NCBI RefSeq assembly: GCF_001894985.1 | Contig: NZ_BCXG01000003.1 | Location: forward strand, 62,001-126,000 | Length of the DNA stretch: 64,000 nucleotides | Source of the DNA: Rhodococcus tukisamuensis NBRC 100609 | Lineage (GTDB): Bacteria > Actinomycetota > Actinomycetes > Mycobacteriales > Mycobacteriaceae | Reading direction: 5' to 3' | Shown: positions 44,259 through 53,775 of the stretch, piece by piece | How the letters are laid out: every line of letters starts with the position of its first letter | Numbering within the stretch: the stretch's first letter is position 1 | The notes under the pieces: model-generated | The model's input: the letters and a program-made list of their open reading frames with translations, nothing else | Told to the model about the DNA's origin: nothing | Database searches by the model: none | Made by a program: the position numbers and the translations under genes

Positions 44259-45713
44259 GTGTTGACCAAGCCACCGGGAACACCCGCCGAGGCGCCGGTC
44301 GTCGGGTGGCCGCTGGTGGCCGCCGCCGCGGTCGCCGCGGTCGGGGTGCTGGTCTTCCACGTGGTCGCGGTGCCGCTGGACAACCCGTTCTACGGACTGT
44401 TCAGGAACTACGCGGACCTGGCGATCTACCGCGCGGGCGGCGACGCCGTCGTACAGCGCACCGGTGTCTACGACGGCCCGGTCCTGTTCGGGATGCAGTT
44501 CACCTACACGCCGTTCGCCGCGATCGTGTTCGCGCCGCTCGCGCTGATCACCCAGTCCGCCGCGAACGTCCTGTGGTGGTCGGCGACGTTCCTCGCGCTG
44601 GCCGCGACCGTCGCACTGAGTTTCAAGAGCCTCGGCTACCGGCTCGACCGCCGGGTGCGGCTGCTCAGCGTGCTGCTCGCGGTGGCCGCCACCGCGCTCG
44701 AACCCGTCCGCACCACCGTCTGGCTCGGCCAGGTCAACGTCTTCCTGATGCTGCTGGTGCTGTGGGACCTGACCCGGCCGGACGGGTCCCGCCTCAAGGG
44801 CGTCGGCGTCGGCGTCGCCACCGGCATCAAGCTCACCCCAGGCTTCTTCCTGGTCTACCTCGCCGTCACCCGGCAGTGGCGCAGCTGCGTGACCGCATTC
44901 GGCGCCCTCGCCGCCACCGTCGCGGTCGGGTTCGCGGTGATCCCCGGCGATGCCTGGTCGTACTGGACCTGCCAGTTCCGCAGCACCGCACGGGTGGGCC
45001 CGGTGGACGCGCCGAGCAACCAGTCCGTCAACGGCGTGCTCGGGCAGCTGCTCCGCTTCTACGACGTCGCCCGGTACTCGAACCCGGACAACGCCGGGGT
45101 GTTCGAGCCGCCGACCTGGATGTGGCTGCTGTTCGCGGTGCCCGCCGTGGTCCTTGGCGTCGCCGCCGCGCGGGTCGCCCACCGTCGCGGGCACGAACTG
45201 CTCGCCATCGTGCTGACCGCGATGACGGCGGCCACCGTCTCCCCGTTCTCGTGGGGACACCACTGGGCGTGGTTCGTGCCGCTGTTCGTGCTGGCCCTGC
45301 ACTTCGCGCTCACCTCCGCGGCACGACTGCGATGGCTGGTGCCGGTCGCGGCGGCCCTCCCCGCGCTGACCTGGTGGCACGACTACCCCGACCGCCCCGG
45401 CCTGCACGGCGCCGAGCACCCGATCGGCATCGGGCTGTTCATGATGCCGATCGACCCCGACCGCTGGTGGGCACACGTCCTGGCGCCGGTCTACGCGGGC
45501 TGCTACCCGCTGGCGTTCGCCGTCCTCGCGGCCGCGACCCTGCTGGCCCGACCCCGCGGCGCCGTCGACGACTTCCCGCTGCCGGCCGCCCTCGACGGCG
45601 CGCGCCCCGGCGGCAACGCCCTGGAAGGCGCGGCGCCGGAGCCGATCCGGCCGCCGCAACGGGCCGACGAGGGGGAAGCGGACCCGGCACCGACGGCGCG
45701 GGTGATACCTTGA
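44259..45713 (+). CDS. GT87-family polyprenyl-phosphate mannosyltransferase-like membrane protein
   Basis: A 484-residue integral membrane glycosyltransferase of the GT-C fold with 10 or more hydrophobic helices. The first outside loop contains NYADLAIYRAGGDAV, with the Asp typical of catalytic GT-C/GT87 enzymes, and GTGVYDGPVL follows. Relatives add alpha-1,2-mannose to lipomannan/LAM using polyprenyl-phosphomannose. The C-terminal 60 residues are a hydrophilic Pro/Ala tail. Starts TTG 44253, GTG 44259 and TTG 44262 all exist with no ribosome site; TAGCGT at 44245 suggests a leaderless GTG start. It precedes the aftD cluster, consistent with envelope glycan synthesis. Confidence 0.83.
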   Translation: MLTKPPGTPAEAPVVGWPLVAAAAVAAVGVLVFHVVAVPLDNPFYGLFRNYADLAIYRAGGDAVVQRTGVYDGPVLFGMQFTYTPFAAIVFAPLALITQSAANVLWWSATFLALAATVALSFKSLGYRLDRRVRLLSVLLAVAATALEPVRTTVWLGQVNVFLMLLVLWDLTRPDGSRLKGVGVGVATGIKLTPGFFLVYLAVTRQWRSCVTAFGALAATVAVGFAVIPGDAWSYWTCQFRSTARVGPVDAPSNQSVNGVLGQLLRFYDVARYSNPDNAGVFEPPTWMWLLFAVPAVVLGVAAARVAHRRGHELLAIVLTAMTAATVSPFSWGHHWAWFVPLFVLALHFALTSAARLRWLVPVAAALPALTWWHDYPDRPGLHGAEHPIGIGLFMMPIDPDRWWAHVLAPVYAGCYPLAFAVLAAATLLARPRGAVDDFPLPAALDGARPGGNALEGAAPEPIRPPQRADEGEADPAPTARVIP

Positions 45714-45754
45714 CGCGACACGTTGTCCAGGCAGCAGCAAATGGGAGATCCGAG

Positions 45755-45925
45755 ATGAAGTTCCTTGTCCCCGGTGTGGCAAGTGCAGTGGTCGGCGCGA
45801 TCCTCGGCATCGGCGCCGTGTTCGGCGTTACCGCGGCCGCCTCGGACAACACCCGCCCGGACGTCGACACCAGCGGCAACAACACGTCCTCCCTGCTGAA
45901 CCAGGTCGAGTACGGCAGCCGCTAA
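45755..45925 (+). CDS. DUF2613 small membrane protein
   Basis: A 56-residue protein with one transmembrane helix (GVASAVVGAILGIGAVFGVT) and a short Asn/Ser-rich tail ending in VEYGSR. The GGGAGA site precedes ATG 45755. It matches the DUF2613 family found upstream of aftD in mycobacteria (Rv0236A). The constant linkage suggests a role with AftD, perhaps as a small subunit, but function is unknown. Confidence 0.85.
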   Translation: MKFLVPGVASAVVGAILGIGAVFGVTAAASDNTRPDVDTSGNNTSSLLNQVEYGSR

Positions 45926-46010
45926 CCGCTCCACGACGATCCCGGTCACCCGCACCACCGAAGTCTCGACGTCCGAGGCGCCGAACACCGAACCCCTCTC
46001 GAGGCGGTGG

Positions 46011-49000
46011 TTGTTCGGCGCCTCCGTCGTGGCACTGGTGCTCGTCTTCATCCAGTCCCCCGGACTGCTCGTCGCCGACACCAAGTACGACCTCACCGCG
46101 AACCCGATCGGGTTCCTCGCCCGCGCCTCCCACCTGTGGAGCAGCCAGGCCCCGCTCGGCCAGGTGCAGAACCAGGCGTACGGCTACTTCTTCCCGCACG
46201 GCGCGTTCTTCGCACTCGGCCAGCTCGCGCACGTGCCGCCGTGGATCACCCAACGGCTGTGGTGGGCGTTGCTGCTGGTCGCCGGCTTCTGGGGCGTCGT
46301 GCGGGTCGCGGAGGCGCTCGGCGTCGGCAGCCGTAGCTCCCGGATCGTCGCCGCGGTCGCGTTCGCCTTCGCGCCCCGCGTCCTGACCACCCTCGGCTCG
46401 ATCTCCTCCGAGTCGCTGCCGATGATGCTGGCCCCGTGGGTGCTGCTCCCGGTGATCCTGGCGACTACGTCGCCCGTGCGCCTTTCCGGTAGTCAGCACG
46501 ACCAGAAGGGCGCACAGGCGCGGAGCGCCTCGATGCCGCGACTGGCCGCGCAGTCCGCGCTGGCCGTCGCGCTGATGGGCGCGGTCAACGCCGTCGCCAC
46601 CGCCGCCGCCTGCCTGGTCGCCGCCCTGTGGTGGGTGGCGCACCGGCCGAACCGCCGCTGGTGGCGTTTCACCGTGTGGTGGCTGCCGCTGTGCGTCGTC
46701 GCCGTCGCCTGGTGGATGGTGCCGCTGCTGCTGCTCGGCCGGGTCAGCCCGCCGTTCCTGGACTACATCGAGTCGTCGGGCGTCACCACCCAGTGGACCA
46801 GCCTCGCCGAGGTGCTGCGCGGCACCGACAGCTGGACGCCGTTCGTCTCCCCCGAGCGCATCGGCGGCGCGGTGCTGGTCACCCAGCCGGCCGCGGTGGT
46901 CGCGACCGGGCTGATCGCGGCCGCCGGGATGGCCGGGTTGGCGATGCGGGCGATGCCGGCGCGGGGCCGGCTGACGCTGATCCTGTTCGTCGGGCTGGCC
47001 GGCCTGGCGGCCGGCTACGTCGGCGAACTCGGGTCCCCGGTCGCGGACACCGTCCGGCAGTTCCTCGACTCCGGCGGCGCCCCGCTGCGCAACGTGCACA
47101 AACTCGAACCGCTGGTCCGGCTGCCTCTCGTGCTGGGCCTGGCGCACCTGCTGGCGAAGGTCCCGCTGCCCGGGTCCGTGCCGGGGCCGCGTTGGCGCAG
47201 CGCCTTCGCGCACCCCGAGCGGGAGCCGATGGTCGCGGTGACCAGCCTGCTCCTGGTCGCCCTCACCCTCGCCACCTCCGTGGCCTGGACCGGCCGGATC
47301 GCCCCGCGCGGCGCCTACCCGGAGGTGCCCGGCTACTGGCAGGAGGCCGCGGACTGGCTCGACGAGCACGCGGGCGGCGACTCACCCGACCGTTCGGACG
47401 CGCAGCGCGCGCTGCTGGTGCCCGGCGCCCCGTTCGCCAGCCAGGTGTGGGGCCTGACCCGCGACGAGCCGCTGCAGGCGCTGGCCAGCACCCCGTGGGC
47501 GGTCCGCGACGTGGTGCCGCTGGTGCCTCCCGGCGCGATCCGCGCCCTCGACTCCGTGCAGCGGCTGATCGCCGACGGCAGCCCCTCCGCCGGGTTGGCC
47601 CCGACGCTGCTCGGGCAGGGCATCAGCTACCTGGTGGTGCGCAACGACCTCGATCCCGACACCTCCCGCTCCACCCGCCCGCTGCTGGTCCACCAGGCGG
47701 TCGAGGGTTCGCCCGGGCTGACCAAGGTCGCGGAGTTCGGCGAGGACGTCGGCCCCGGGCACGTGGACGGCTTCGTCTCCGACGGGGACCTGCGGCCGCG
47801 GTACCCGGCGATCGAGATCTTCCGGGTCGAGGACCCAGCCCGGCCCGACCCCGTCGCCGCCGGTCCGTACACCGTGGACCTGGCCTCGGTGCCGGTCCTG
47901 CAGGGCGGCCCGGAGTCGTTGCTGCGGCTCAACTCCCGGCCCCCGGACGGCGACACGGCAGTCGCGGGGCCGACCGCCGCGCCCGTGCTGCTGGCCGCCG
48001 ATGCGGCCCGTGCGGGACTGCCCGTCGAGACGGTCACGGTAACCGACACCCCGACCGACCGGGAGACCGACTTCGGCGAGGTGGACAACCACAGCTCCGC
48101 GCTGCGCGCCCCGGACGACCCGCGCCGCACCCACAACCGGGTGCCCGACTACGCGGTGGAGGGCGCGCCCCTGGTCACCGGCCAGTGGGACGGCGCCACG
48201 ATCACCGTCTCGAGTTCGGCGTCGGACGCCACCCAGCTCGGCGGTACCGCACCGGGTGCGGGGCCCGCCGCCACCGTGGACGGCGACGAGTCCACCGGCT
48301 GGTTCAGCAACGGACTCGAAAGCGCTCTCGGGCAGTGGCTTCGGGTGGACCTCGACACCCCCATCACCCGCGGGCTGCTGCACCTGCGCACCAGCGCCGC
48401 GGCGCTCGGCACCCCCGTGAAGTTGATCGAGGTCACCACCCCGAACGGCAGCACCATGGTGCGGGTGACCGAACCCGGGGCGCAGCTGACGGTCTCACTG
48501 CCGCCGGGGCCCACACCGTGGGTGAAGGTGACCGCCGTCAGGACCGAGGACGGCTCGGCGGGAATGCAGTTCGGGATCAGCGAGCTGGGCGTGGACGACT
48601 TCTCGGACTCGGACCACGCCGTGCCGGTACCGATCCGGCACCGCACCGTGCTGCCCCCGACCCCCGCCGGTGCGACCGTGGCCGGCTGGGACCTGGGACA
48701 GGAACTCCCGGGCCACACCGGCTGCGTGGACGCCGCGGACCGGGTGCGCTGCCAGGCCGGCCTGGCCCTGCACCCCGAGGAGCCCGGGGTGTTCGACCGC
48801 ACCCTGTCGGTGCCCCACGACACCGCCGTCGCGCCGCGACTGCTGGTGCGGTCCCGGCAGGGCGCGGCGCTCGACGCGCTGCTCGCCGACCCCGACCGGG
48901 CACTCGCGGTGGGCAAGGCCGCGATCGGCGACGCCCGCGGCGCCGCCTCCGCCGCCGTCGACGGCGACCCCCGCACCACCTGGATCGCCCCGTCCGAGAG

Positions 49001-50411
49001 CGCCCGCGGTCGGGGCGCGAAACCGACTCTGACGCTGACGCTTCCGGAGCCCACCCTGGTGACCGGCCTGGACCTGACGGCGAGTCTCGGCACGCTGCCC
49101 GCCGCGCCGACCTCGGTCGCGGTGGACCTCGGCACCGGACCGCAGGTGCGAGAAGTAGGCGACGGCAAGGTCATTCGACTCGAACCGGCCGTCACCGACC
49201 GAATCGAGCTGAGCATCGTCGGCTGGGAGGACCTGCTGGACCGGACGGCCTTCGGGTTCGCCCAGCAGCAGCCGACCGGACTCGCTGAGGTCGGGGTGCT
49301 CACCACGGGCGACCGTCTGGTCGCCGGCACGGGCGACGACCCGTGGTCGGCGACCGAGCGCACCGTCGCCGTCGGCTGCGACGAGGGGCCGGCCGTCTCG
49401 TTCGCCGGTCACGTGCTGCGGACCTCCGTCACCGCGACCGTCGGCCAGTTGCGTTCCGGCGCACCGGTGCCCGCGACCGTCTGCTCGGTCGAGGGGCCCG
49501 ACGGCGCCGTCACCGCCGACCAGGACTCCCCCTCGGGCGGCGTCGACCTGGAGGTCCCCCTGACGGCCGGGCGGCAGGACGTGGTGGTGGTGCCCGGTCC
49601 GGCGTTCTCGGTCGACGGCCTGGCGCTCACCGCGACGGGCGTCGCCGCGGCCCCGGCCGTGCCCGCCGCCCTGCCCGCCACCCGGGTGCCCACCGACGGC
49701 TGGTCCGCCGACCGCCGCGACCTGCGCGTCGACCCGGCCGCCGCCGACCGGCTGCTGGTGGTCCCGGAGTCGCACAACGTCGGCTGGGTCGCCGCCGCGG
49801 CCGACGGCACCGAACTCGCCCCGGTGGTGGTCGACGGCTGGCAGCAGGGCTGGATCCTGCCCGCCGGCACCGACGGCGCCGTCACCCTGACCTACCCCAC
49901 CGACCGCTGGTACCGGCTCGGCATCGGGGTGGGACTGCTCGCCCTGATCCCGCTGCTGGCGCTCGCGGCGTGGCCGCGCCCTCGTCCGCGCACGGAGGAC
50001 GGCCTCGGCCCGGCCCCCCGCACCTGGCGCAGCGTCACCGTCGGCTACCTCGGGGTGCTGGCGCTGGCCACCCTCGTCGCCGGCCCGGTCGGCACGCTGG
50101 TCGCGGCGGCGGTGACCGCGCTCGCGGTGACGGTCGGGGTGCGGCGCTCGCCCGCGACGGCCGCCCGCGTCCTGGTGGGCATCGCCGGCGCCGGCACCGC
50201 GCTCAGCGCCGTGCTGCTCTCCACCGGGCCCTGGCGGTCCCCGACCGGGTACGTCGGGCACTCGGCCCTGGTTCAGCTGGCGGCGCTGGTCTCGGTGGTC
50301 GCGGTGGGCCTGGCGGTGCTGCCGATCTCGGCGCGGGCGGCCCGGGCGGCCCGGCGCCGGCTCTCCCAGCCGGCGAGCGCACGCCGCACCGGCTCCTCCA
50401 CCAGCGCGTAG
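46011..50411 (+). CDS. aftD: Alpha-(1->3)-arabinofuranosyltransferase AftD
   Basis: A 1466-residue GT-C membrane enzyme that adds arabinofuranose from decaprenylphosphoryl-arabinose to arabinogalactan and LAM. The N-terminal membrane part has conserved DTKYDLTANPIGFLARASHL and FPHGAFFALGQLAHVP; a large outside region carries beta-sandwich carbohydrate-binding modules; the C-terminus has further transmembrane helices (about residues 1300-1450). No ATG or GTG precedes TTG 46011 in the open frame from 45900, and GAGG lies six bases before that TTG. Yet the codons just upstream (LSRRW) resemble the mycobacterial N-terminus. A palindromic repeat adds about 20 residues near 154-173. The 3' end overlaps an antiparallel gene. 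Confidence 0.93.
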   Translation: MFGASVVALVLVFIQSPGLLVADTKYDLTANPIGFLARASHLWSSQAPLGQVQNQAYGYFFPHGAFFALGQLAHVPPWITQRLWWALLLVAGFWGVVRVAEALGVGSRSSRIVAAVAFAFAPRVLTTLGSISSESLPMMLAPWVLLPVILATTSPVRLSGSQHDQKGAQARSASMPRLAAQSALAVALMGAVNAVATAAACLVAALWWVAHRPNRRWWRFTVWWLPLCVVAVAWWMVPLLLLGRVSPPFLDYIESSGVTTQWTSLAEVLRGTDSWTPFVSPERIGGAVLVTQPAAVVATGLIAAAGMAGLAMRAMPARGRLTLILFVGLAGLAAGYVGELGSPVADTVRQFLDSGGAPLRNVHKLEPLVRLPLVLGLAHLLAKVPLPGSVPGPRWRSAFAHPEREPMVAVTSLLLVALTLATSVAWTGRIAPRGAYPEVPGYWQEAADWLDEHAGGDSPDRSDAQRALLVPGAPFASQVWGLTRDEPLQALASTPWAVRDVVPLVPPGAIRALDSVQRLIADGSPSAGLAPTLLGQGISYLVVRNDLDPDTSRSTRPLLVHQAVEGSPGLTKVAEFGEDVGPGHVDGFVSDGDLRPRYPAIEIFRVEDPARPDPVAAGPYTVDLASVPVLQGGPESLLRLNSRPPDGDTAVAGPTAAPVLLAADAARAGLPVETVTVTDTPTDRETDFGEVDNHSSALRAPDDPRRTHNRVPDYAVEGAPLVTGQWDGATITVSSSASDATQLGGTAPGAGPAATVDGDESTGWFSNGLESALGQWLRVDLDTPITRGLLHLRTSAAALGTPVKLIEVTTPNGSTMVRVTEPGAQLTVSLPPGPTPWVKVTAVRTEDGSAGMQFGISELGVDDFSDSDHAVPVPIRHRTVLPPTPAGATVAGWDLGQELPGHTGCVDAADRVRCQAGLALHPEEPGVFDRTLSVPHDTAVAPRLLVRSRQGAALDALLADPDRALAVGKAAIGDARGAASAAVDGDPRTTWIAPSESARGRGAKPTLTLTLPEPTLVTGLDLTASLGTLPAAPTSVAVDLGTGPQVREVGDGKVIRLEPAVTDRIELSIVGWEDLLDRTAFGFAQQQPTGLAEVGVLTTGDRLVAGTGDDPWSATERTVAVGCDEGPAVSFAGHVLRTSVTATVGQLRSGAPVPATVCSVEGPDGAVTADQDSPSGGVDLEVPLTAGRQDVVVVPGPAFSVDGLALTATGVAAAPAVPAALPATRVPTDGWSADRRDLRVDPAAADRLLVVPESHNVGWVAAAADGTELAPVVVDGWQQGWILPAGTDGAVTLTYPTDRWYRLGIGVGLLALIPLLALAAWPRPRPRTEDGLGPAPRTWRSVTVGYLGVLALATLVAGPVGTLVAAAVTALAVTVGVRRSPATAARVLVGIAGAGTALSAVLLSTGPWRSPTGYVGHSALVQLAALVSVVAVGLAVLPISARAARAARRRLSQPASARRTGSSTSA
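46472..46530. repeat. 59-bp palindromic repeat element, copy B (inside aftD)
   Basis: Arms GCCCGTGCGCCTTTC (46472-46486) and GAAGGGCGCACAGGC (46505-46519) differ from copy A (40468-40526) by one base each; the tail GCGGAGCGCCT differs at two of 11. The 18-base inner part has diverged. Read in the aftD frame it encodes a hydrophilic SPVRLSGSQHDQKGAQARSA loop between membrane helices. Confidence 0.8.
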
Positions 50412-51484
50412 CTGGCCGACGCCACCGCCAGGCTCAGCACCAGCGTCAGCACCAGCACGAACACGAAGCTGCCGCTGAACGGCGCGATGCCGAACACGGG
50501 GAACACGATCGAGAGCACCGCGAGGTGCCAGACGAACAGTCCGTAGGACCAGCGGCCGACGGCGAGCGCGGTCGGGCCGGCCAGCCAACGGTGTTCGCGG
50601 GACCCGTCGAGGACGAGCGGCGCGAGCAGCGCGAAGCCCAGCACCGCACCGAGCGCGATCTTGGTCGCGTACTGCCAGGGCGCCGCGCGGGTGAGCCCCT
50701 CCGGGCCGGCCAGTTCCGTGCAGGCCAGCCCGAAGGCGAGCACCGCGACCGTCGCCATCAGGCCGCGTCGGCGCGCCAGCCGGTGCACCGGCGAGTCCGG
50801 CAGCATCACCAGCTCGGCCAGCACCATGCCCGCGCCGAACCACGGCAGGTACCCGGGCAGCCAGTTGTCGGCGTGGATGCCGTCCGGTGTCGGGATCGGC
50901 AGGAACCCCCACGCCAGGCTGAGCGCGGCGACACCGAGCAGCACCGGGACCCTCAGCCGGGCGGACGGCCCGCGCAGCCGCACCATCGCCCACGCGAACA
51001 GCGGCAGCAACAGGTAGAAGGCCACCTCCACCGACAGGCTCCACATCTGGGTGAGTCCGTCGGTGAGGGTGAGGGGGACGAACACCTGCACCAACGCCAG
51101 GTTCGCCGCCCACACCGTCCCGCCGCCGCCCGCGCCCGGCAGGAACAACAGCACCACGCACACCACCAGCCAGTACACCGGCAGGATCCGGGCCGCGCGG
51201 TGCAGCAGGTAGCGACCGGTTCCCGGCGCAGCACCGAGTCCGTGGGCCGCGGCGGCGTGCGGGCGCCAGAGCAGGAATCCGGACAGCGCGAAGAACACCG
51301 CCACCGCCAGGTCGAAACGGCCCCACACCCGACCCAGGACGGGCGTCGACGTGGCCCCGGTCTGGAAGGCCACGTGGGTGACGACGACCGCGGCCGCGGC
51401 CAGTCCGCGCATGCCGTCGAGCGCGGGAACGAAGCCCCGGGAGGTCGACGTGGGGCGCTGCGCGAGTGCTGCCTGGGTAGCCAT
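50273..51484 (-). CDS. Membrane acyltransferase 3 family protein (OafA-like)
   Basis: A 403-residue integral membrane O-acyltransferase with about ten helices. FVPALDGMRGLAAAAVVVTH holds the first family motif; His and Arg motifs follow (GFLLWRPHAAA, LPVYWLVVC region). It corresponds to Rv0228 in the mycobacterial cluster and probably acylates an envelope glycan or lipid. ATG 51484 (MATQAALAQRP) is preferred to an upstream GTG. The last 139 bp overlap the 3' end of aftD on the other strand. Confidence 0.87.
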   Translation of the reverse strand: MATQAALAQRPTSTSRGFVPALDGMRGLAAAAVVVTHVAFQTGATSTPVLGRVWGRFDLAVAVFFALSGFLLWRPHAAAAHGLGAAPGTGRYLLHRAARILPVYWLVVCVVLLFLPGAGGGGTVWAANLALVQVFVPLTLTDGLTQMWSLSVEVAFYLLLPLFAWAMVRLRGPSARLRVPVLLGVAALSLAWGFLPIPTPDGIHADNWLPGYLPWFGAGMVLAELVMLPDSPVHRLARRRGLMATVAVLAFGLACTELAGPEGLTRAAPWQYATKIALGAVLGFALLAPLVLDGSREHRWLAGPTALAVGRWSYGLFVWHLAVLSIVFPVFGIAPFSGSFVFVLVLTLVLSLAVASASYALVEEPVRRALAGWESRRRAARAARAEIGSTARPTATTETSAAS

Positions 51485-51690
51485 TTGGCGTCCAGTCTGC
51501 CCCGGACCGGCGGCGCACACGCGCACGGGCGCGTCTTACGGTGCCCAAAATAGAGCGTGCCAGCGCAATCCGGGGCTGGACACTGTTACTGTCTGGCTCA
51601 CCGAGTGTCCCAGTGCGGGCACTCTTCGCTCGGCGTGGCCTGCGGGCCCCGCCTCGGGGACGTGGCAACGAAGGACTAAGGAGAATCGGT

Positions 51691-52884
51691 ATGGCGGAAC
51701 GCTCAGGGCCGAGCAGGACACTCGCCTGCATCTTGGTGGGGCTCGGCGCATTCCTACTGGCGGCCGCTCTGCTGATCCCGACCTACACCGTGGGCCAGCT
51801 CAAGAAGACCCCGTTGGACCTCGAGGTCACCACGATCGCCGAGGGCAAGGGCGACGTGCTCGACGCGAAGGCCCTGGCCGCGGGCAAGGCCGTCGTCGAC
51901 ACGGGCGTGCCGATCGTCGCGCAGCGCTACGTCACCGTCGTCGACCCGTCGAACGCGGACGAGATCACCGTCCAGGCCGGTCAGTCGGTGCGGCGCACCG
52001 ACAAGAAGGGCGACACCGGCCTGCTGAGCGCGACCGTGGACACCATCAGCCTCGACCGCGTCAGCTCGATGCCGATCCCGGGTGGCACCAGCACCATCCA
52101 GATCGACGCGGACAAGCCCGCCAAGGAGATCCCGGACCGCGACGGGCTGCAGTACAAGTTCCCGTTCGACGCGGAGCAGAAGGCGTACCCGTACTTCGAC
52201 CTGAACGCGCGCTCCACCCATGACATCGACTTCGTCGAGGAGACGGAGATCAACGGACTGAAGGTGTACCACTACAACCAGAAGGTCGCCCCCGTCGACC
52301 TCTCCAAGGTGGCACCGTCCGCGACCAACAAGCTGAGCCTCCCCGCCGACACCTGGGGCGTCCCGGGCGGCGCGGCACCGGTCACGATGAGCCGCTGGTA
52401 CACCAACGAGCGCGACGTCTGGGTCGACCCGGTCACCGGCGTCATCGTCAAGGGCCAGGAGCAGCTGTACCAGTACTACGCCCGCGAGGCGAACAACCCC
52501 GAGGTGACCGTCCTCAAGGTGACCCTGCCGTTCAACGAGGAGACCATCGAGTACCAGGTCGGACAGGCGAAGGACGGCGCTGACAAGCTGTCGACCTTCG
52601 GCCGGACCGTGCCGATCATCCTCGGCATCCTCGGCGTGATCGCGCTGGCCGCCGGCATCTTCCTCGGCACCCGCGGTCGCGGCCCGAAGGCCTCGGCCGA
52701 CAACGCCGAGACCGGCCCGGTGCCCACCGAGCCCGGCAACGCCGCGGAGCCGACCTACGACTCGCACGACTCGCAGGACCCCGCGACGGAGATGATCCCC
52801 CGTCAGGACTGGACCGCGGACGAGACCGAGGTCTTCCCGGCCGTCGACCCGCGCGAGCAGGACCCGCCGACCACCCGGCTGTAA
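51691..52884 (+). CDS. DUF3068 (PorA-like) membrane protein
   Basis: A 397-residue protein with an N-terminal transmembrane helix (LACILVGLGAFLLAAALLIP), a large extracytoplasmic beta-rich domain (about 33-305), a second helix (VPIILGILGVIALAAGIFLG, about 310-332) and an acidic cytoplasmic tail. Matches DUF3068, as does Rv0227c in the same relative place. Related to proteins annotated PorA in corynebacteria, but true porin activity is unproven. The AAGGAGAA site before ATG 51691 is strong. Confidence 0.88.
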   Translation: MAERSGPSRTLACILVGLGAFLLAAALLIPTYTVGQLKKTPLDLEVTTIAEGKGDVLDAKALAAGKAVVDTGVPIVAQRYVTVVDPSNADEITVQAGQSVRRTDKKGDTGLLSATVDTISLDRVSSMPIPGGTSTIQIDADKPAKEIPDRDGLQYKFPFDAEQKAYPYFDLNARSTHDIDFVEETEINGLKVYHYNQKVAPVDLSKVAPSATNKLSLPADTWGVPGGAAPVTMSRWYTNERDVWVDPVTGVIVKGQEQLYQYYAREANNPEVTVLKVTLPFNEETIEYQVGQAKDGADKLSTFGRTVPIILGILGVIALAAGIFLGTRGRGPKASADNAETGPVPTEPGNAAEPTYDSHDSQDPATEMIPRQDWTADETEVFPAVDPREQDPPTTRL

Positions 52885-52896
52885 TCTCGACGAACC

Positions 52897-52940
52897 ACGA
52901 GGAGGGCCCGCACTCGACACCGAGTGCGGGCCCTCCTCGT
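52897..52940 (+). terminator. Strong terminator after the DUF3068 gene
   Basis: A perfect 20-bp stem (52897-52916 with 52921-52940) and an ACAC tetraloop. Confidence 0.9.
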
Positions 52941-53019
52941 TCCTGCCGCGGGCGTATCTTGGCAATCGGGACGAGGCGCTCGAGAGACCCGGCGTCCGCG
53001 ACCCCGCCGGACGACGCCG

Positions 53020-53775
53020 ATGCCACCACCCCGACACCACTGCGAGTTCCGCTTCTACGAGGAGCTGAACGACTTCCTGGCGCCCGCGCTGCGCAGGCGG
53101 ACCTTCCCCCATGCCTTCGACGGCACCCCCTCGGTGAAGGACCGGATCGAGTCGCTGGGCGTCCCGCACACCGAGGTCGACCTGATCCTCGTGGACGGCG
53201 TCTCGGTGGGGTTCGGGCACCGGGTGCGCGGCGGCGAGCGGGTGGCGGTGTACCCGGTGTTCGAACGGTTCGACCTGACCGGCGTCACCCGGTTGCGGCC
53301 GCTGCCGCTGCGCGAGCCGCTGTTCGTCGCGGACGTGCACCTGGGCCGGCTGGCCGGCTACCTGCGTCTGCTCGGGTTCGACTGCCGGTACCGCAACGAC
53401 TTCGGCGACGACGAACTGCTCGAGATCTCGCGGGCCGAGCGGCGTACCGTGCTGACCCGCGACGTCGGACTCCTCGAGCACGCCTGCCTCACGCACGGCG
53501 CGTTCGTGCACCAGACCGACCCGCGACGGCAGCTGCGCGAGGTGCTCGACCGCTTCGACCTGTGGTCCCGGATCTCGCCGCTGACCCGGTGCGCGCGCTG
53601 CAACAGCCCGCTCGAACGGGTGCCCCGCGCGGCCGCACTCGGCCGGGTGCCGGACGCCGTCGCGCGCGAGTACCGCGAGTTCACCCGCTGCCCGGGCTGC
53701 GGGCGGCTGTACTGGCCCGGGAGCCATCCGGAGCGGCTGCGGGAGCGGCTCGCCGCCGTCGGGGTGGTGCTGTGA
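53020..53775 (+). CDS. Mut7-C RNase domain protein with ubiquitin-like N-terminus and zinc ribbon
   Basis: A 251-residue protein. Residues about 1-85 look like a ThiS/ubiquitin-like beta-grasp domain (FRFYEELNDFLAP, GHRVRGGERVAVYPVFE). Residues about 90-175 are a PIN-like Mut7-C domain (FVADVHLGRLAGYLRLLGFD, TRDVGLLEHA). The C-terminus has a four-Cys zinc ribbon (RCARCNSPL, RCPGCGRLYW). A role as ribonuclease is inferred from the fold. The ATG at 53020 has no clear ribosome site. It ends exactly where the antiparallel flippase gene ends. Confidence 0.85.
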   Translation: MPPPRHHCEFRFYEELNDFLAPALRRRTFPHAFDGTPSVKDRIESLGVPHTEVDLILVDGVSVGFGHRVRGGERVAVYPVFERFDLTGVTRLRPLPLREPLFVADVHLGRLAGYLRLLGFDCRYRNDFGDDELLEISRAERRTVLTRDVGLLEHACLTHGAFVHQTDPRRQLREVLDRFDLWSRISPLTRCARCNSPLERVPRAAALGRVPDAVAREYREFTRCPGCGRLYWPGSHPERLRERLAAVGVVL

